From Lycium barbarum (taxonomy: Eukaryota > Streptophyta > Magnoliopsida > Solanales > Solanaceae): DNA of 64,000 nucleotides. Where the stretch lies: positions 69,014,712-69,078,711 of the forward strand of contig NC_083338.1 in the NCBI RefSeq assembly GCF_019175385.1, in the 5' to 3' direction. The notes below the pieces were generated by a model. That model worked only from the letters and a program-made list of their open reading frames with translations. It was not told where the DNA came from and did not search any database. A program made the translations under genes and the position numbers. Positions 48,521 through 59,843 of this stretch are shown piece by piece; within the stretch, counting starts at the first letter, position 1, and each line of letters opens with the position of its first letter.

Positions 48521-48722
48521 GCGTTGGAGCAACCATAGGTGCTGGAGTCTATATTCTTGTTGGAACAGTTGCCAGAGAGCACACTGGACCTTCTCTCACC
48601 ATTTCCTTCTTTATTGGTGGAATAGCGGCTGCTCTTTCTGCATTTTGTTACGCAGAGCTTGCGTGTCGCTGCCCATATGCTGGAAGTGCATATCATTACT
48701 CATATATTTGCATTGGAGAAGG
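48521..48722 (+). CDS. CAT: CAT exon 2
   Basis: It follows CTGTCAG and ends GAAGG before GTAAAG. It encodes the first two or three membrane helices, with the signature GATIGAGVYILVG and CYAELACRCPYAGSAYHY. Relatives have Ser where this copy has Cys and Tyr in ELACRCPYAG, which hints at relaxed constraint. Confidence 0.92.
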
Positions 48723-48930
48723 GTAAAGAGGACATTCCTTATCATGTCAAATCTATCCATATTGTTTCTCAACATCTTCATTGGTGGAAATGTTTTAAAA
48801 TGAAAATCATTGCAAAGACAATTTGTTCAGAGTCTGTTGTATAGTAAATCCTGAAAATCAATTTTCATGGTTTCTCTGCATTATAGGATATCTTCAGTCT
48901 GTGACCACTGCAAAATGTTACTCTACTCAG

Positions 48931-49015
48931 GGTCGCATGGCTAATTGGTTGGGCTTTGATACTCGAATACACTCTTGGTGGTGCAGCTGTTGCTCGTGGC
49001 GTAGCACCCAATTTG
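48931..49015 (+). CDS. CAT: CAT exon 3
   Basis: It follows CTACTCAG, phase 2 to 0. It encodes VAWLIGWALILEYTLGG, AAVARGVAPNL. The 3' border is placed at TTG followed by GTGGGG, a weak donor; the reading frame continues open beyond it but no longer resembles CAT. Confidence 0.85.
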
Positions 49016-49129
49016 GTGGGGTGGAATGTCTTTATTTATTTATTTTTTCTTTTTGTATAAACTGGGTCTTTCTGCTTTCACTCTTTTGATTAGAAATTAC
49101 TTTATTCCTCTTATTTATTTGATTAGTTA

Positions 49130-49373
49130 CTCACCCCCGTCCCAATTTATGTGATATAGTTTGACTAGGCACGGAGTTTAAGAAAGAAAGGAAGGAAGAC
49201 TTTTGAAACTTGTGGTCTAAAACAAGCCATAGATATTTGTGTGGTTCAAAATCATTTCATTAAGGGTATAAGGAGAAGTTTTAAGTTAAATTATTTCTAA
49301 ATATAGAAATGTATCGTTCTTTTTGGAACAGACTAAAAAGGAAAGTGTATCACATAAAATGTGACAGAGGGAG
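49130..49373. mobile_element. Stowaway-type MITE in CAT intron
   Basis: Flanked by TA. Ends CCCCCGTCCCAATTTATGTG and CACATAAAATGTGACAGAGG then GAG. It shares its interior with the copy at 40310-40553. Confidence 0.88.
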
Positions 49374-49401
49374 TAGTTATTTATCTGAACCATTTTTATT
49401 A

Positions 49402-49890
49402 TTCCTTAGGGACATGTTTGGTTGGTGAACAAGTTATACCAGGATTATAATACTGGGATTAAATACGACAACAACATACCCAATGTAATCCCACAAGTGG
49501 GGTTTGAGAAGGGTAGGATGTACGCAGACCTTACAGGGATTAAATTAAATAATGACAGGATTATTTAGTGGATAAACTCTAATAGTTTTATAGGTATATG
49601 TTTGGTTTATTGGAATAAAAAGGGGATATTGCCGGATATTAGTGTAAACTATGTGTTTGGTAAATATTTAGTTCATTGGACTAAAAATAGAATAAAGGTT
49701 GCACAAGTCATTTTGATATTTTATCTCGGGATTTATATCCCACATGGAATGTCGTATAAAAATAATACCACAATTGTGGTGTAAATAATCCTGGGACAAA
49801 GATTTCAGCCACACAGAGAAAAATATAATCCCGCATTTTATCTAGGGATTGCTATCCCTTGTCCCACAAACCAAATGAACCGTAACAGTC
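49402..49890. mobile_element. TIR MITE with nested tiny retro-insert
   Basis: The left end ATGTTTGGTTGGTGAACAAG and the right end (reverse complement) GGTTCATTTGGTTTGTGGGA are related, and CCAGGATTATAATACTGGGA near the left pairs with ATAATCCCGC and CCTGGGAC segments on the right. About 418 bp without the insert at 49465-49535. The superfamily is uncertain (Tourist/hAT-like). Confidence 0.55.
49465..49535 (-). mobile_element. 71-bp 5'-truncated LINE/SINE tail with 10-bp TSD
   Basis: GGGATTAAAT occurs at 49455-49464 and 49536-49545. Between them is only the TTG-tailed end (plus strand ACAACAACATACCC, then CAAGTGGGGTTTG and TACGCAGACC). Reverse transcription stopped after about 70 bases. Confidence 0.85.
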
Positions 49891-50013
49891 ACTGCTTGAA
49901 ACTTTTAGTTTCCTTTTGTTGGTTTTCTAAAAAAGAGATTTTTTTTAAGGGAAGTTGTATGGTGTATTAGAACTAGAAGCGTTAAGAAGGTGAAATTATT
50001 GATATGCACCTTT

Positions 50014-50204
50014 ATCTCCCAGGCTTGGTTCAAGTGGCAAAGGTTGAGGGACTTGTGAATTAGATCACAAGTTCGAGCCCTGCACTATGCAAATTAAGCC
50101 TGGTATTTAAGTGGAGAAGGATAGAGGGGCGTGATCCCCGAGTTTTGTAGGCTACAGTTGGTCCTAAGGGTTGACCCACACGAATTTTTCGGTCATCATA
50201 AAAC
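50014..50204 (+). mobile_element. tRNA-derived SINE (SolS-like) with 19-bp TSD
   Basis: The element is 191 bp. The pol III A box (GGTTCAAGTGGCAAAGG, about 50027-50043) and B box (GTTCGAGCCC, 50071-50080) are placed as in a tRNA gene. ATTATTGATATGCACCTTT on the left (49995-50013) matches ATTATTGGTATGCACCTTT on the right (50205-50223) with one mismatch. The 3' part, GACCCACACGAATTTTTCGG, is typical of nightshade SolS SINEs. Confidence 0.9.
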
Positions 50205-50472
50205 ATTATTGGTATGCACCTTTGAAGAAATGTAATTTTGAAATATCTTATTAACAGAATGATGCATCATGATTAATAAAAAAGCAGTACGTTGTATGAT
50301 GAATTAGGACTAGAAGTCCAAGAACGATGGGGAACTGAAAATTAGCACCTAGGACCTCTGTCTGCCATGGTACTATGTTGAGTTGTGTGATCATCTTTTC
50401 TAAAAGCTTAAGTTGTTAGAGAGAGAATATTTTTCTAACTTAATTATGTAATTATGTCTTCAATACCGCCAA

Positions 50473-50495
50473 CCCCCCCCCCCCCCCCCTCCCCC
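50473..50495. repeat. Poly-C tract
   Basis: About 22 Cs broken by one T, directly followed by a short CA-rich stretch. Confidence 0.9.
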
Positions 50496-51888
50496 AACAG
50501 CCACCCATCCACACACACACGTGTGCGGGCTGAATTTTTCCCATGGTTCAAGCACGTGAGGATTCTTTTTGATAATGGATGGTGGTGAGACTCGACCCAG
50601 GACCTCAGCCTGCACGTGTACAGAACATTTCTCCTCTCTTTATCATAACCAAAACATAAGAGTTAGGGTGAAATAGTTGAATTGCCTTCTCTGCAACTCA
50701 TAATCCTGACCAATGAAAAAATGAGAATGGTTTCAGGAGAATACTTTATGCCCTTGTTCAGTGAAAGAGCCATGGTAATTGCAGAGTCTATCAAACTATC
50801 TTATAGCTTTAAAAGGATGGGAACTTTAGCCTCTCAAGTGAAAGAAGATGATTTACATCTTCAATTCCTTTTCACGCAGGTGACATCGATTACATAAATG
50901 CAAACCACTTCTCCGCCGGGTATACTGGGTTAAAATTGCTTCATGTGTAGCATCCAACTGAAAATTGTACCTCAATAGGAGCACTGTTTGTTTAATAACA
51001 TCTGCCAAGGCCATACAGTAACCCAAAAACTGTTATATTTGAGAATGTTCCACTGCTATGCAATTTCAATATGAGAATCAGATATAACAGGCTGAACCTA
51101 TAAGCTATTCAGTAGAAGCTGAGCCATATTATTCATTTCCCAATCATTACAATTCCTTCCAAATTTCACTTCCCAGCATTGGTTATTTCTACATTACTCA
51201 ACTGTGGCTGCTATTTTCTGCAAAACTGAGTAAGCCTGTCTCTTAGAGGAGTATCTCCCAACCAATCATCATACCAGAAAATTTCTTTTGCAATCCCCTA
51301 GATCTAACTGGATCAGTTCCTTGTGTTCCTCCCATAAGCTTTCTTATATTCTTCCACAAACCACAGCTATGAGGGAACTAACAGGATTCGTACACCAGAA
51401 ATTGCTGGTACCATTTGTAACTAAACAATTATCTTTTCTTCCACTGAGGAATTTCCTCTTGACTATATCTCCACAATCACTTGAAAAAAAGGCTTTTGTT
51501 CAGCAATTGTAATTTGTATACTCAATCCGTCCCCTCCCCTTTTTTGCTTCACAGTTTCCCACTTCACCGGATGAAAGGACTTCTTTTCCCATTAGTAAGT
51601 ACTATTCTTATTTATTTTTAGCTTTGAGTGCATATGACATTATGATGAAAGTTTAGTTGGTCTAGTCTGAAATATCTGCACCCAATTCTTAATTTCCGTA
51701 AAGAATAAATCCACATTGCTCCTCCAAACCTCATATTCTTTGTTACAAAGTTGATTTCTTCCCATCTGCCTAAGCCAATTACCCGGTATACCTCTACTGG
51801 TGGAGGTAGCAGGTACCTGATGGAATATCGAGGTGTGTGCAAGCTGGGCGGACACTGCTGTCATTAAGAAAACATGGTCATATGCCTA

Positions 51889-51960
51889 AAAAGAAAAGGG
51901 CAGCCCGGTGCACTAAGCTCCCGCTGTGCGCGGGGTCCGGGAAGGGGGACCACAAGGGAA
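51889..51960 (-). mobile_element. SINE remnant (Au-like 3' part)
   Basis: The plus strand GGGCAGCCCGGTGCACTAAG, then CTCCCGCTGTGCGCGGGG, is the complement of the 3' region of the widespread Au SINE. The promoter half is missing. Confidence 0.65.
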
Positions 51961-52283
51961 TAAGCCTTATGCACTTCAGTTGCTTGCCTATCCACTCTCA
52001 TCCTAGACTCTACTAACTTATTTGTAATCAAAGCCACATTGTTCTTTCTTCTATTAAAGCATTATGTGACGGTGACACCATGATATTTGAGACCTTAGTC
52101 TCCATCCTACTTTTAGCCGTCTCACATACTTACTCATCCAAGAACTTCGTCTCTGATTACTTCTTCATCCCCTAAGATAATCTTCTCCCTCAAGTTTTGA
52201 CCTCCATTCTACATCTTCATTATACGGTTATACAGAAAATTCCTCATTTGTCTCCCTCTCCTGCTCTTCTCACTAAAATCTTA

Positions 52284-52284
<1 letters not shown>

Positions 52285-52314
<30 letters not shown>
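52285..52314. repeat. Poly-C tract
   Basis: Thirty consecutive Cs, the longest of three such runs in the window. Confidence 0.9.
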
Positions 52315-52693
52315 ACCGCTTGAACTCCAAATCTCTTCATAAAATTCCTCTTATCAATAAAGCCATCCAATAAAAGAATTTTGTGCTGCAATATCTAGGA
52401 TAATCGGACAATGCTATGAGTTTGTACATGCATGTTTTCTTAAAGAAGCACTGGTGTAGAATATGTAGTTATTGTGATCTTCTCTTCATCTGTATGACAG
52501 GTTTAAATATTTCTACATCATTTTTGTTGGCTTAAAAATTGCTGTTTGAATGGCTCTTTGTTTGATTGAAGCTAAGCATATCTCTTGCTATCCTCTGGAT
52601 TCTGCATTACTGAATCTCAAGGATAGTACAGAGTTGCTTCAATATATTTTTGTTGCAATTAAAACATGGACTTACTTACAATTGACGTAATAG

Positions 52694-52866
52694 GTAAAGA
52701 ACCCTCAACGTGACATGCCTCTTGGTATAGGGATTGCACTATCCATATGTGGCATAATGTATATGCTGGTATCAGCTGTTATTGTTGGTTTAGTTCCATA
52801 CTACGCATTGGACCCCGATACACCAATTTCCTCTGCTTTTGCAGGCTATGGCATGGAATGGGCTGT
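52694..52866 (+). CDS. CAT: CAT exon 4
   Basis: It follows GTAATAG and ends GGGCTGT before GTAAGT. It encodes VKNPQRDMPLGIGIALSICG, IMYMLVSAVIVGLVPYYALD, then PDTPISSAFAGYGMEWAV. Phase 0 in, 2 out. Strong match to the CAT family with no lesion. Confidence 0.93.
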
Positions 52867-52954
52867 GTAAGTTTGTGACATAACCTACAGTTTATTATTC
52901 TGAATATGTACGTTTTAGGCTTTGTTTGAACTTGATTACTTTGATGGCTTGCAG

Positions 52955-53021
52955 TTACATTATAACCGTTGGAGCTGTGACTGCTCTTTGTGCAAGTCTT
53001 ATTGGTGCAATTATTCCACAG
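52955..53021 (+). CDS. CAT: CAT exon 5
   Basis: It follows GCTTGCAG and ends CCACAG before GTATTA. It encodes YIITVGAVTALCASLIGAII then PQ, a membrane helix. Phases 2 in, 0 out. Confidence 0.92.
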
Positions 53022-53528
53022 GTATTAAATATATGATTATATTTAGTTACAGAGTGTCTAACTTGAACCAAGTGCTTCAAGGGAGAAAATAACGAAGAGT
53101 AACTACAGCAAAGTCGTTCTGACAACCAACAATTCTTTTATAATTCTGAGCAAGTTATAGAATAGCTGGATTAAATTTTTATCAAACTGAGACTGATTTG
53201 TCACATGGAACTTCTTTTATCAAACTGAGGAAAAATATGATCAATTTGAAACGGAGAGAATCTTTTCTCTCTCTTGGGATAAGATCCATCACTTGTTCTC
53301 CTACTTTTTCAAGTGAATCCCGATGGCATCTCCTGGCTTCCATTCTAACCGTGATGTGTGTGACATTCATACTACGTTTTTCTATGTTTGTATCTTTCTC
53401 ACTCTCTTGTCTTGGTTTACACTTAATATTTTGTGGTTCCCTTCTTCTCTCAAATCCTTTACTTCCGGTTATAGTTAGAACTTTGATTCATTGACAAACG
53501 TAAATCAACGGGCAGCTCTTGCGTATAT

Positions 53529-53604
53529 AAAAAAGGGCAGGGCAGCCCGGTGCACAAAGCATAGCAGGGTCCGAGGAAGGGACACACCCCAAGGGAACCT
53601 TGAT
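53529..53604 (-). mobile_element. 76-bp truncated SINE with 12-bp TSD
   Basis: TCTTGCGTATAT lies at 53517-53528 and 53605-53616. The insert reads AAAAAGGGCAG, GGCAGCCCGGTGCACAAAGC, then ACACCCCAAGG, the complement of an Au-like SINE 3' end with its T-rich tail. Confidence 0.85.
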
Positions 53605-53737
53605 TCTTGCGTATATGTCTCATGGAAAGAAATTTCTTGTTTATCTTGGCAAGGAAGCTATTCAAAATTGTGAAAATTGGTTGGAAAACTCAACTTTGAA
53701 TAGATGATTAAAAAGAAGGAACTTTGTCAGTCGCTTA

Positions 53738-53988
53738 GGGGCGGAGATAGCAATAGGAAAGGGAATTCAATCCCCTTTATCAAAAAAGTATACTTCGCAA
53801 ATAGGGAAAAAATAATAAAAAAATTAAACTTTTTTGTTATATAAACTGTTGAATCCCTTTGTCATAAGTGAAAATTCTAGTGCAGTGGTAAGGGGAATTC
53901 AAAAGTTCTCGGTCACAAGTTCGAATCTGAACTATGCCGTTCTAGCATTTTTTGAATCCCCTTATATAAAGTCTTAGCTCTGCCACTG
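53738..53988. mobile_element. Probable TIR MITE with a tRNA-like box
   Basis: The left AGGGGCGGAGATAGC pairs with the right (inverted) TGGCAGAGCTAAG. Inside, ATTCAATCCCCTTTATC and TTTTGAATCCCCTTATAT are repeated. GTGCAGTGGTAAGG and AAGTTCGAATC resemble pol III A and B boxes, so a SINE may be embedded. Confidence 0.5.
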
Positions 53989-55131
53989 ATTTGCATAAAT
54001 GTTAGTTACAGCGTTATACGTATGGCCTCAAATGGAGTTCGCGAGATTTGTTGGAGATGGAGAAAACAAGAGCAATCTTGGCAGTTTATTTGCTTTGTGG
54101 AAGTACAAGGCTAGAGGAAGAATCAGAAAATAATGCCAGAAATTATCTTGAATGCTGGGTGGTTGAAGCTGCTTGAGATGATACAGAGATTTATAAAGAA
54201 AAACACAGAATTGTCCAAGAGAAGTAAACACTGAATTAGATAATTCTCAAGATTTAGTAACCTGGTTCCTTATCAAAAGAAAAAGAAGAAGATTTTAGTA
54301 ACCTGGTTGGGTAGGTGTATGTAGATAAGTACTTCCCTTGTAAAACATTCCCAATATTATAAACAAGATTTCCACTGCCTAAGACATTCCCAGTAGAACT
54401 CTCCTAAGACAAATTTTTACTGATACGTTGGTGACTGCCTGCTTAATAAAAGGTTCGCTCTTGTCTTCTCCAATTTTTTCCTTCTAAAAGTATTGAATAT
54501 TGGTTCAAAATTGCTATTCTACATGTCAAGCAGCATTCCATCCCTCAACCTGGTACTCAGATAGCCCCTTTTCCAGTTCTATGGGTTCTACAGAAAAGAT
54601 GTAATACTAAACTTGAATCATAAGTCCTAAGTGTCCTGCAGCTGTCTAGACGGAGAGATGCCCTAGAAATGATGATATAGTTGCAAGCAAGCGTAATATC
54701 ACAAGTTCCTATTCCAAAACCCATAATATATGTCCCTGATTTGGTATTTCAAGAAAATGTTAAAAAAGAACAGTGATTCAAGATCATCCAATCTGTTGGC
54801 CCTTCAAAAAGCTCCATTTAGTGGATAAATTGTTCACAAACACAAATTTTACATAGGACAGTAGTTTGATACGTTGATAACACCATGGATAAGATACCTG
54901 AACAACATCAACAGAGATACTATGTACTCGTTGGGTCTTTTAGAGCATTGTGCACTTGTAACATACTTTTTTATCTGGCTAAACCAGCAGATGATACATG
55001 ATACAACTTTTTTGCTTGAATTTTGTAGGCAAACATCCATCAATTTTTTGATCATTTGCACATGTTCATATGATACTTATCATGATGTAAGTCTGTCCTC
55101 TTTTTTAGGGGGTGTCAAGGCTAAAATGTTA

Positions 55132-55380
55132 CTCCCTCCAGATCAAAAAGATTGTCCACTTAGGTTTTTTTCTTGAGTCAAAAAGAGTGTCCACTTATCA
55201 AATCAAGAAAGAATTAACCTTATTTTTTCAGATTTGCCCCTATTAAGTGCTATGTGATCAAATCCCAATACCTATTTAATTAGGGGCAGTTTAGTCAAAT
55301 TGCCTCTTTTTGTCTAGGAGTTAGTATTTTTTTAAGGGGTGTGCAAATGGCTAAGTGGAAACTCTTTGATCCGGAGGGAG
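55132..55380. mobile_element. Stowaway-type MITE in CAT intron 5
   Basis: Flanked by TA. Ends CTCCCTCCAGATCAAAAAGA and TCTTTGATCCGGAGGGAG. GTCCACTTA occurs twice near the left end. Confidence 0.9.
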
Positions 55381-56388
55381 TATTACTTACCCCCCCTCCC
55401 TTTTCCTCCTTGCATCGCATATCATCTGATGCTTTTGATGGGACTGCCTATAATAGCTAAATTTTAGTATATTCAAGTGTTGTCAAAGGCTTAACTAGTC
55501 ATTGGTCTTTAGCACCAAAGAAAGTCGAGAGATCAGCGAAAACCTTAAAAAAAGTGCTCCAGGTCTGTTGGGACTTTAAGTGCTTTAAAGTGTGGGCTTT
55601 AGTAGAAAATGGCCTAATGAAGAAAAAAAGAAAAATATATCTGTACTGCAAGAAAAAAGTAACAAATTTTGTTAATTATATTTATTGTTTAGTACTGCTT
55701 GATCCAAGAGAGAATGCATGGGAATTAAGCTGCACGCCTTCGTGCCTTGCCTACACGGAAGCGCAACTCAAGCGAGGGCCCTCCTTGAGCTATTTTTAGC
55801 TTCAGGGCTTAAGCACTCCTTAAATGAGCTTTTGACAACACTGGTATATTCTGTGGAATTGTTAAAATGTCCCATTTTGGCTGAGGGAATGAACTATTGT
55901 CTCCTTATATTACTTTTGGCTATCCTCTCCTTATGAGCTATCTTTTAGTGTTGAGTTAGGACCAAGGTCTTTTTTGCTTAAATGGTATCAGAATCAGACC
56001 CATCCTATTGTTGGTTTAGTCAATGTTGTGTTTGTCCATGCCACAAATGCCTAACACTGGGCATGCGAGGTGGAGGTGTTAGAATGTTCCATATAGGTTG
56101 AGCAAATGAATTGTTGTCTCGTTATATAGTCTTAGGTAATCCTTATCTCCTGACGTAGCGTTTGGAGTTGAGTTATGCCCAAGGTCAAACTTTTTCTAGA
56201 GTTAATTCTTGGCCTCTTTCTCTGATAAACTTTGTGATATTCTAAGATCCCCTAGTTTGGCCCCTCAACAAATCTGATATTTATAAGATCTGTTAGCTAT
56301 GATTTTTTTTTTTTTTTCTTGTTGTGCATAACTTTCTTTTCTTTTGTTCTTTTGTGTTTCCCTATTTCTCTCTGTGGCAAACAAATAG

Positions 56389-56547
56389 CCTCGAATACTG
56401 ATGGTGATGGCTAGGGATGGATTACTGCCATCCTTTTTTTCAGACATCAGTAAGCACACTCAAGTTCCTGTCAAGGGAACCATGGCAACTGGTATCTTTA
56501 TTGCAATCCTAGCCTTCTTTATGGATGTCTCTCAGCTAGCGGGAATG
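56389..56547 (+). CDS. CAT: CAT exon 6
   Basis: It follows AAATAG and ends GGGAATG before GTAAGC. It encodes PRILMVMARDGLLPSFFSDI, SKHTQVPVKGTMATGIFIAI, then LAFFMDVSQLAGM. Phase 0 at both ends and intact. This is the most conserved part of the family. Confidence 0.93.
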
Positions 56548-56638
56548 GTAAGCTATAAGTAGGAAGACTTCCATGCTTAAAAGAGGCAAGCTTGAAAGAA
56601 TTCAAAGAGAAGTTAGAAAATTTGGCATGTTTTTGCAG

Positions 56639-56751
56639 GTTAGTGTTGGCACATTGCTCTCATTTACCGTAGTTGCTCTTTCAATCTTGATACTTAGATA
56701 TGTTCCACTGGATGAACTGCCTATCCTGCTATCTGACCAGCAATCAAACGT
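56639..56751 (+). CDS. CAT: CAT exon 7
   Basis: It follows TTTTGCAG and ends AAACGT before GTAAGT. It encodes VSVGTLLSFTVVALSILILR, YVPLDELPILLSDQQSNV. Phase 0 in, 2 out. Confidence 0.92.
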
Positions 56752-56830
56752 GTAAGTATCATTTGCACAATGATAATAAATTTAAGATTTATTGCGAAAA
56801 TGCTAAAGATCTAGATAATTCTTGCAACAG

Positions 56831-56904
56831 TAGTGGTCAATATCTATATGCTCTTGGAGAAGATGTGGTTGAAAAGCCTCTTCTTCAGAAAGATATAGCT
56901 CAAG
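56831..56904 (+). CDS. CAT: CAT exon 8
   Basis: It follows TGCAACAG and ends CTCAAG before GTAGCA. It encodes SGQYLYALGEDVVEKPLLQK then DIAQ. This is the hydrophilic loop before the last helices. Phase 2 in, 1 out. Confidence 0.82.
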
Positions 56905-57748
56905 GTAGCATTCTCATGTTATTGATTGCTCAGTGAAAAGTTTATTTTGAGTTGATGGTTTGTGACATACAATGAGCATATAAAGGCACGCCAGATAAAA
57001 TATTGGTTGGCATGCGATTGCTACCATGTTTTTTTTGTGTGTTGAAAGCTTTCTCAAAATTTGTTTGACAGTTACCTTCCTGTTAAAAATATAATTTGCT
57101 TCATTGGAATTCATTTTTATTAGAAGTAATCTATAGGAGAGAGTCTGTCTTGCTCTCATTTGATAGATCTAGCTTGAAAGCTTGTCCTTTGTATCTCAGT
57201 TTGTCTGCCACCTAGCGTTAATCCTCATGATACTGTAGATGCTCTGGGAAGTTCATCATTCGTTCCCAAAAATATCAGTATTTTTTTGAATTTTTTTCCT
57301 GTTAGTTATATGACATTTGAACCCTTTGAAAACTGAAAATGTGCTTGCATAAACAAAGTGCAGGTACTTCTATATTGTCTCCCTATTTTTTTTTTTTTTT
57401 TTTAAAGATGTAGCAACAAGAATGTAAATAAACTTGTTTGCCAATATTTGTGCTCATCAGAAGGAATCTTTTAAATTCTTCTAGTCAACCTGAGTTTCCT
57501 CTTGATGATGCTCTCTCATATCTACCTATACTCACTTCACTAAGCGTAACGCTAACAAAGCGTTGAAGTTAACCTACAATTTTGTATGGATTGCATGGGA
57601 AGTGTCTTCTAGACCAGGCTATATAGGAGTTATTGGAGTTATCATTTTGTGTTTGGTTTGAATTGGGTGTCAAGGAGAACCTTCAATTATTTCGTTGTCT
57701 CTTTAGATAATGTTTGAAATGTTTTACGCTATGGTCTTTTAATAGAAT

Positions 57749-58285
57749 CTGAGCATCAAACTCAAAATCTTAAGGCAATTGGTGGCATAGCTCAGCATTA
57801 TAAATCCTTTTGGAAACCATACACAACCAATGAGGGATAATTGTATTCTCTAATACAATCCCGCACATGTAACCCGTCTCTTGGGTTCACACGTAGACTG
57901 AAGATCTCTATTTTTGTTGGCCTTTCTTTGGAAGTAGAGAGATGAGGCTCAACGGAAGCTAGTTTGAAGTAGAGGAAGAAAGATTAGGCGTAAAAGGCTA
58001 ATGAGTGACCTTGGAGCGACGTCAATGGCTGGATGGGCTATTTTGCGTGAGAGAGAAGAGCTCAAAGCAGTTCCATGGGCTGAGTTGAGCCCAAAGCGAT
58101 TGAAGAAGAGAGAGTGGGCGTAAGAACGAGCTCACCAAAGTTTGGCTCTAATACCATGCAAAAAAATCTAAGCATCCAACCCACAACCTTAAGGCAATGG
58201 GTGGAGTACCTCAAGACATTATAAACCCCTTTTGAAACCCTTACACAACAATGAGGGACAAGCGTATCCTCTAATGAAGCAAATA
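57749..58285 (-). mobile_element. TRIM (terminal-repeat retrotransposon in miniature)
   Basis: Two direct repeats of about 115 bp (57749-57865 and 58165-58285) share AATCTTAAGGCAAT or ACCTTAAGGCAATG, ATTATAAATCC or ATTATAAACCC, and CAATGAGGGA. Between them, next to the right repeat, GGCTCTAATACCA (58144-58156) is the complement of TGGTATTAGAGCC, a tRNA-Met primer site. This gives a minus-strand TRIM of about 540 bp with a 290-bp noncoding interior. Confidence 0.75.
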
Positions 58286-58309
58286 AAAGCATGCTTTATC
58301 TAACTACTT

Positions 58310-58480
58310 AAGCTTTTAGGTGAGATGACCACACACTTCAATATGGTATCAGAGCAGACAGAGATCCTGGGTTCGAGTTTCACCACCACCCATTATCAAA
58401 ATAGTTTCTATGTGCTTGCTTGGCCCACAAAAAGGACTTAGGCTCGCACGTGAGGGGGCACACTTTTTTTAAAAAATTGT
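58310..58480 (+). mobile_element. LTR end plus primer-site remnant, plus strand
   Basis: TGGTATCAGAGC at 58344-58355 follows CACACACTTCAATA, as at the 5' LTR/leader junction of retroelements. GGGTTCGAGTTTCACC and CACGTGAGGGGGC lie downstream. No second LTR was identified. Confidence 0.5.
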
Positions 58481-59336
58481 TTAACCAAAGGTCACTAAGC
58501 TGGCTGCTTAGGGGCTATTTTATTAGATAACTAAATAAAGAAAATAGACATCCCTACAAGAAACATAACATAATGCAAAAAAATGAAGTGGCAACTAGTG
58601 CAGTTAAGACTATCCTGAGAATGGTATTTCTGGTGCTTCCCATCAACTGTGGTTTGAATCTTGTGTGTTGTGTCCAATCCTCGCTCTTCCATTTCCTGAT
58701 AGTGATTTGGCTTCTGAATCTAGTTCCTCTACTTGTTCTGTTGTTTACTTCCTGTGCCCTTGCATCCATTGTCTGAATTTTCTCCTTTCTGCATCCTCCT
58801 GAATCCTCCTTGCCTGTGTTCCTGATATCCTCTTTCTCTGTTTCTGTTCCTTCTTGCTAGCTGTGTTTTTTTTTTGTTGATGCTTCCGTTACAGTGATGT
58901 GCTCTCCCTTTATCCTTTATTAACTCATCATCTGTCCCCTGTTGTCTCTTTGTTTCTGCTAACTTATATCTTAACAGATGCATATGGTCTTTGTACTTCA
59001 TGCTATAATTTCCCAGTAGCAATAGCTCAATAGCTGGATGAATTTCTTGGTAGAAAGATGCTAACACTTGTAAAATCTTGGCATCATTTTCGCGCATACT
59101 AATTAAATTATTGTTACTTATAAGAAAGAGAGATGTTGGGGGGTTGGATTTTTTTTGGGGGGTGGGGGATGAGCAGCCTGGAATCTTCTGGGGTAAACCA
59201 TCATTTTAAAAGTATCTTTTATTAATTAAGTTTCAGATTGTCCTCATGATTACTTGAGGGATGGTGCTTTCCTCATAAGACTGGGCATTATTGGTGCTTA
59301 TCCAAATTATCGATTGAGAAACAAATGCTGTTTCAG

Positions 59337-59460
59337 ATGAACTTTCTGCGAGCTACATTCTCTACATGGATTTCATACCACAATTGAAGCTACTATAAAC
59401 TATGGTATGTTTTGGAATTCTTGTAGTGGTAGCTGCTGTTTCAACTGAAGGTCTATCCAG
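59337..59460 (+). CDS. CAT: CAT exon 9, carrying an in-frame stop
   Basis: It follows CTGTTTCAG and ends CTATCCAG before GTAATG. Phase 1 in, 2 out, consistent with both neighbours. After ELSASYIL the expected RRKIA-type segment is not readable, and TAA occurs at 59396-59398. Four bases later the CAT reading resumes as MVCFGILVVVAAVSTEGLS. A small deletion around 59375-59400 could explain both defects. Confidence 0.72.
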
Positions 59461-59843
59461 GTAATGAACTTCAGTTCTCTAGTCTTCGATAAAATTTTTT
59501 TTTTTCTTTGATAAAATAATTGTCAGACTAATGTCCGGTGGTCCTCTTCTTTTATTAAATTCTTCTTGTTTCTGAGATTAAAGCATATTATGGTGGTTAT
59601 TAAAAAGTTAAAGTATATGATGGCTGCCTGACTGAGACCATCTTGAATGTCAAATTTATGGAAAATAAAAATAAATTGAAGTGTCATCCAAAAGTTCCTA
59701 GTTTTAGAAATTCTGGAATGCTGTCTGATATAGGCCACTTGAGGGTGTTACGCCATGCCCATGCTTCTTGGATGACTTCCCAGGGTGGGAGCGTCTTTGG
59801 AGCCTGCAAGCTCATCCCACATTATGAACCCATGGTAAAGCAA

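Larger units (their letters stand above)
49016..52693 (+). other. CAT intron 3 and the region where central exons should lie
   Basis: This 3.7 kb was searched by eye for the central transporter segment, and no matching codons were found. It holds a Stowaway MITE (49130-49373), a TIR element with a nested retro-insert (49402-49890), a SINE (50014-50204), poly-C runs and a SINE remnant (51889-51960). Positions 50205-51888 and 51961-52693 contain nothing recognised. Confidence 0.65.
53022..56388 (+). other. CAT intron 5
   Basis: 3.4 kb from GTATTA to AAATAG. It contains a 76-bp SINE fragment (53529-53604), a TIR element (53738-53988) and a Stowaway MITE (55132-55380). The other parts are AT-rich intron DNA without recognised content. 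Confidence 0.75.
56905..59336 (+). other. CAT intron 8
   Basis: 2.4 kb from GTAGCA to TTTCAG. It contains a TRIM at 57749-58285 and a plus-strand primer-site remnant at 58310-58480. The remainder is unassigned. Confidence 0.7.

Noticed and set aside
50024..50080. Possible tRNA gene (A and B boxes)
   Set aside because: The boxes sit in a 191-bp element with a 19-bp TSD and no cloverleaf, so it is a SINE.
52285..52314. Poly-C runs as assembly gaps or barcodes
   Set aside because: Flanks are ordinary intron or element DNA; they are treated as homopolymers of uncertain length.
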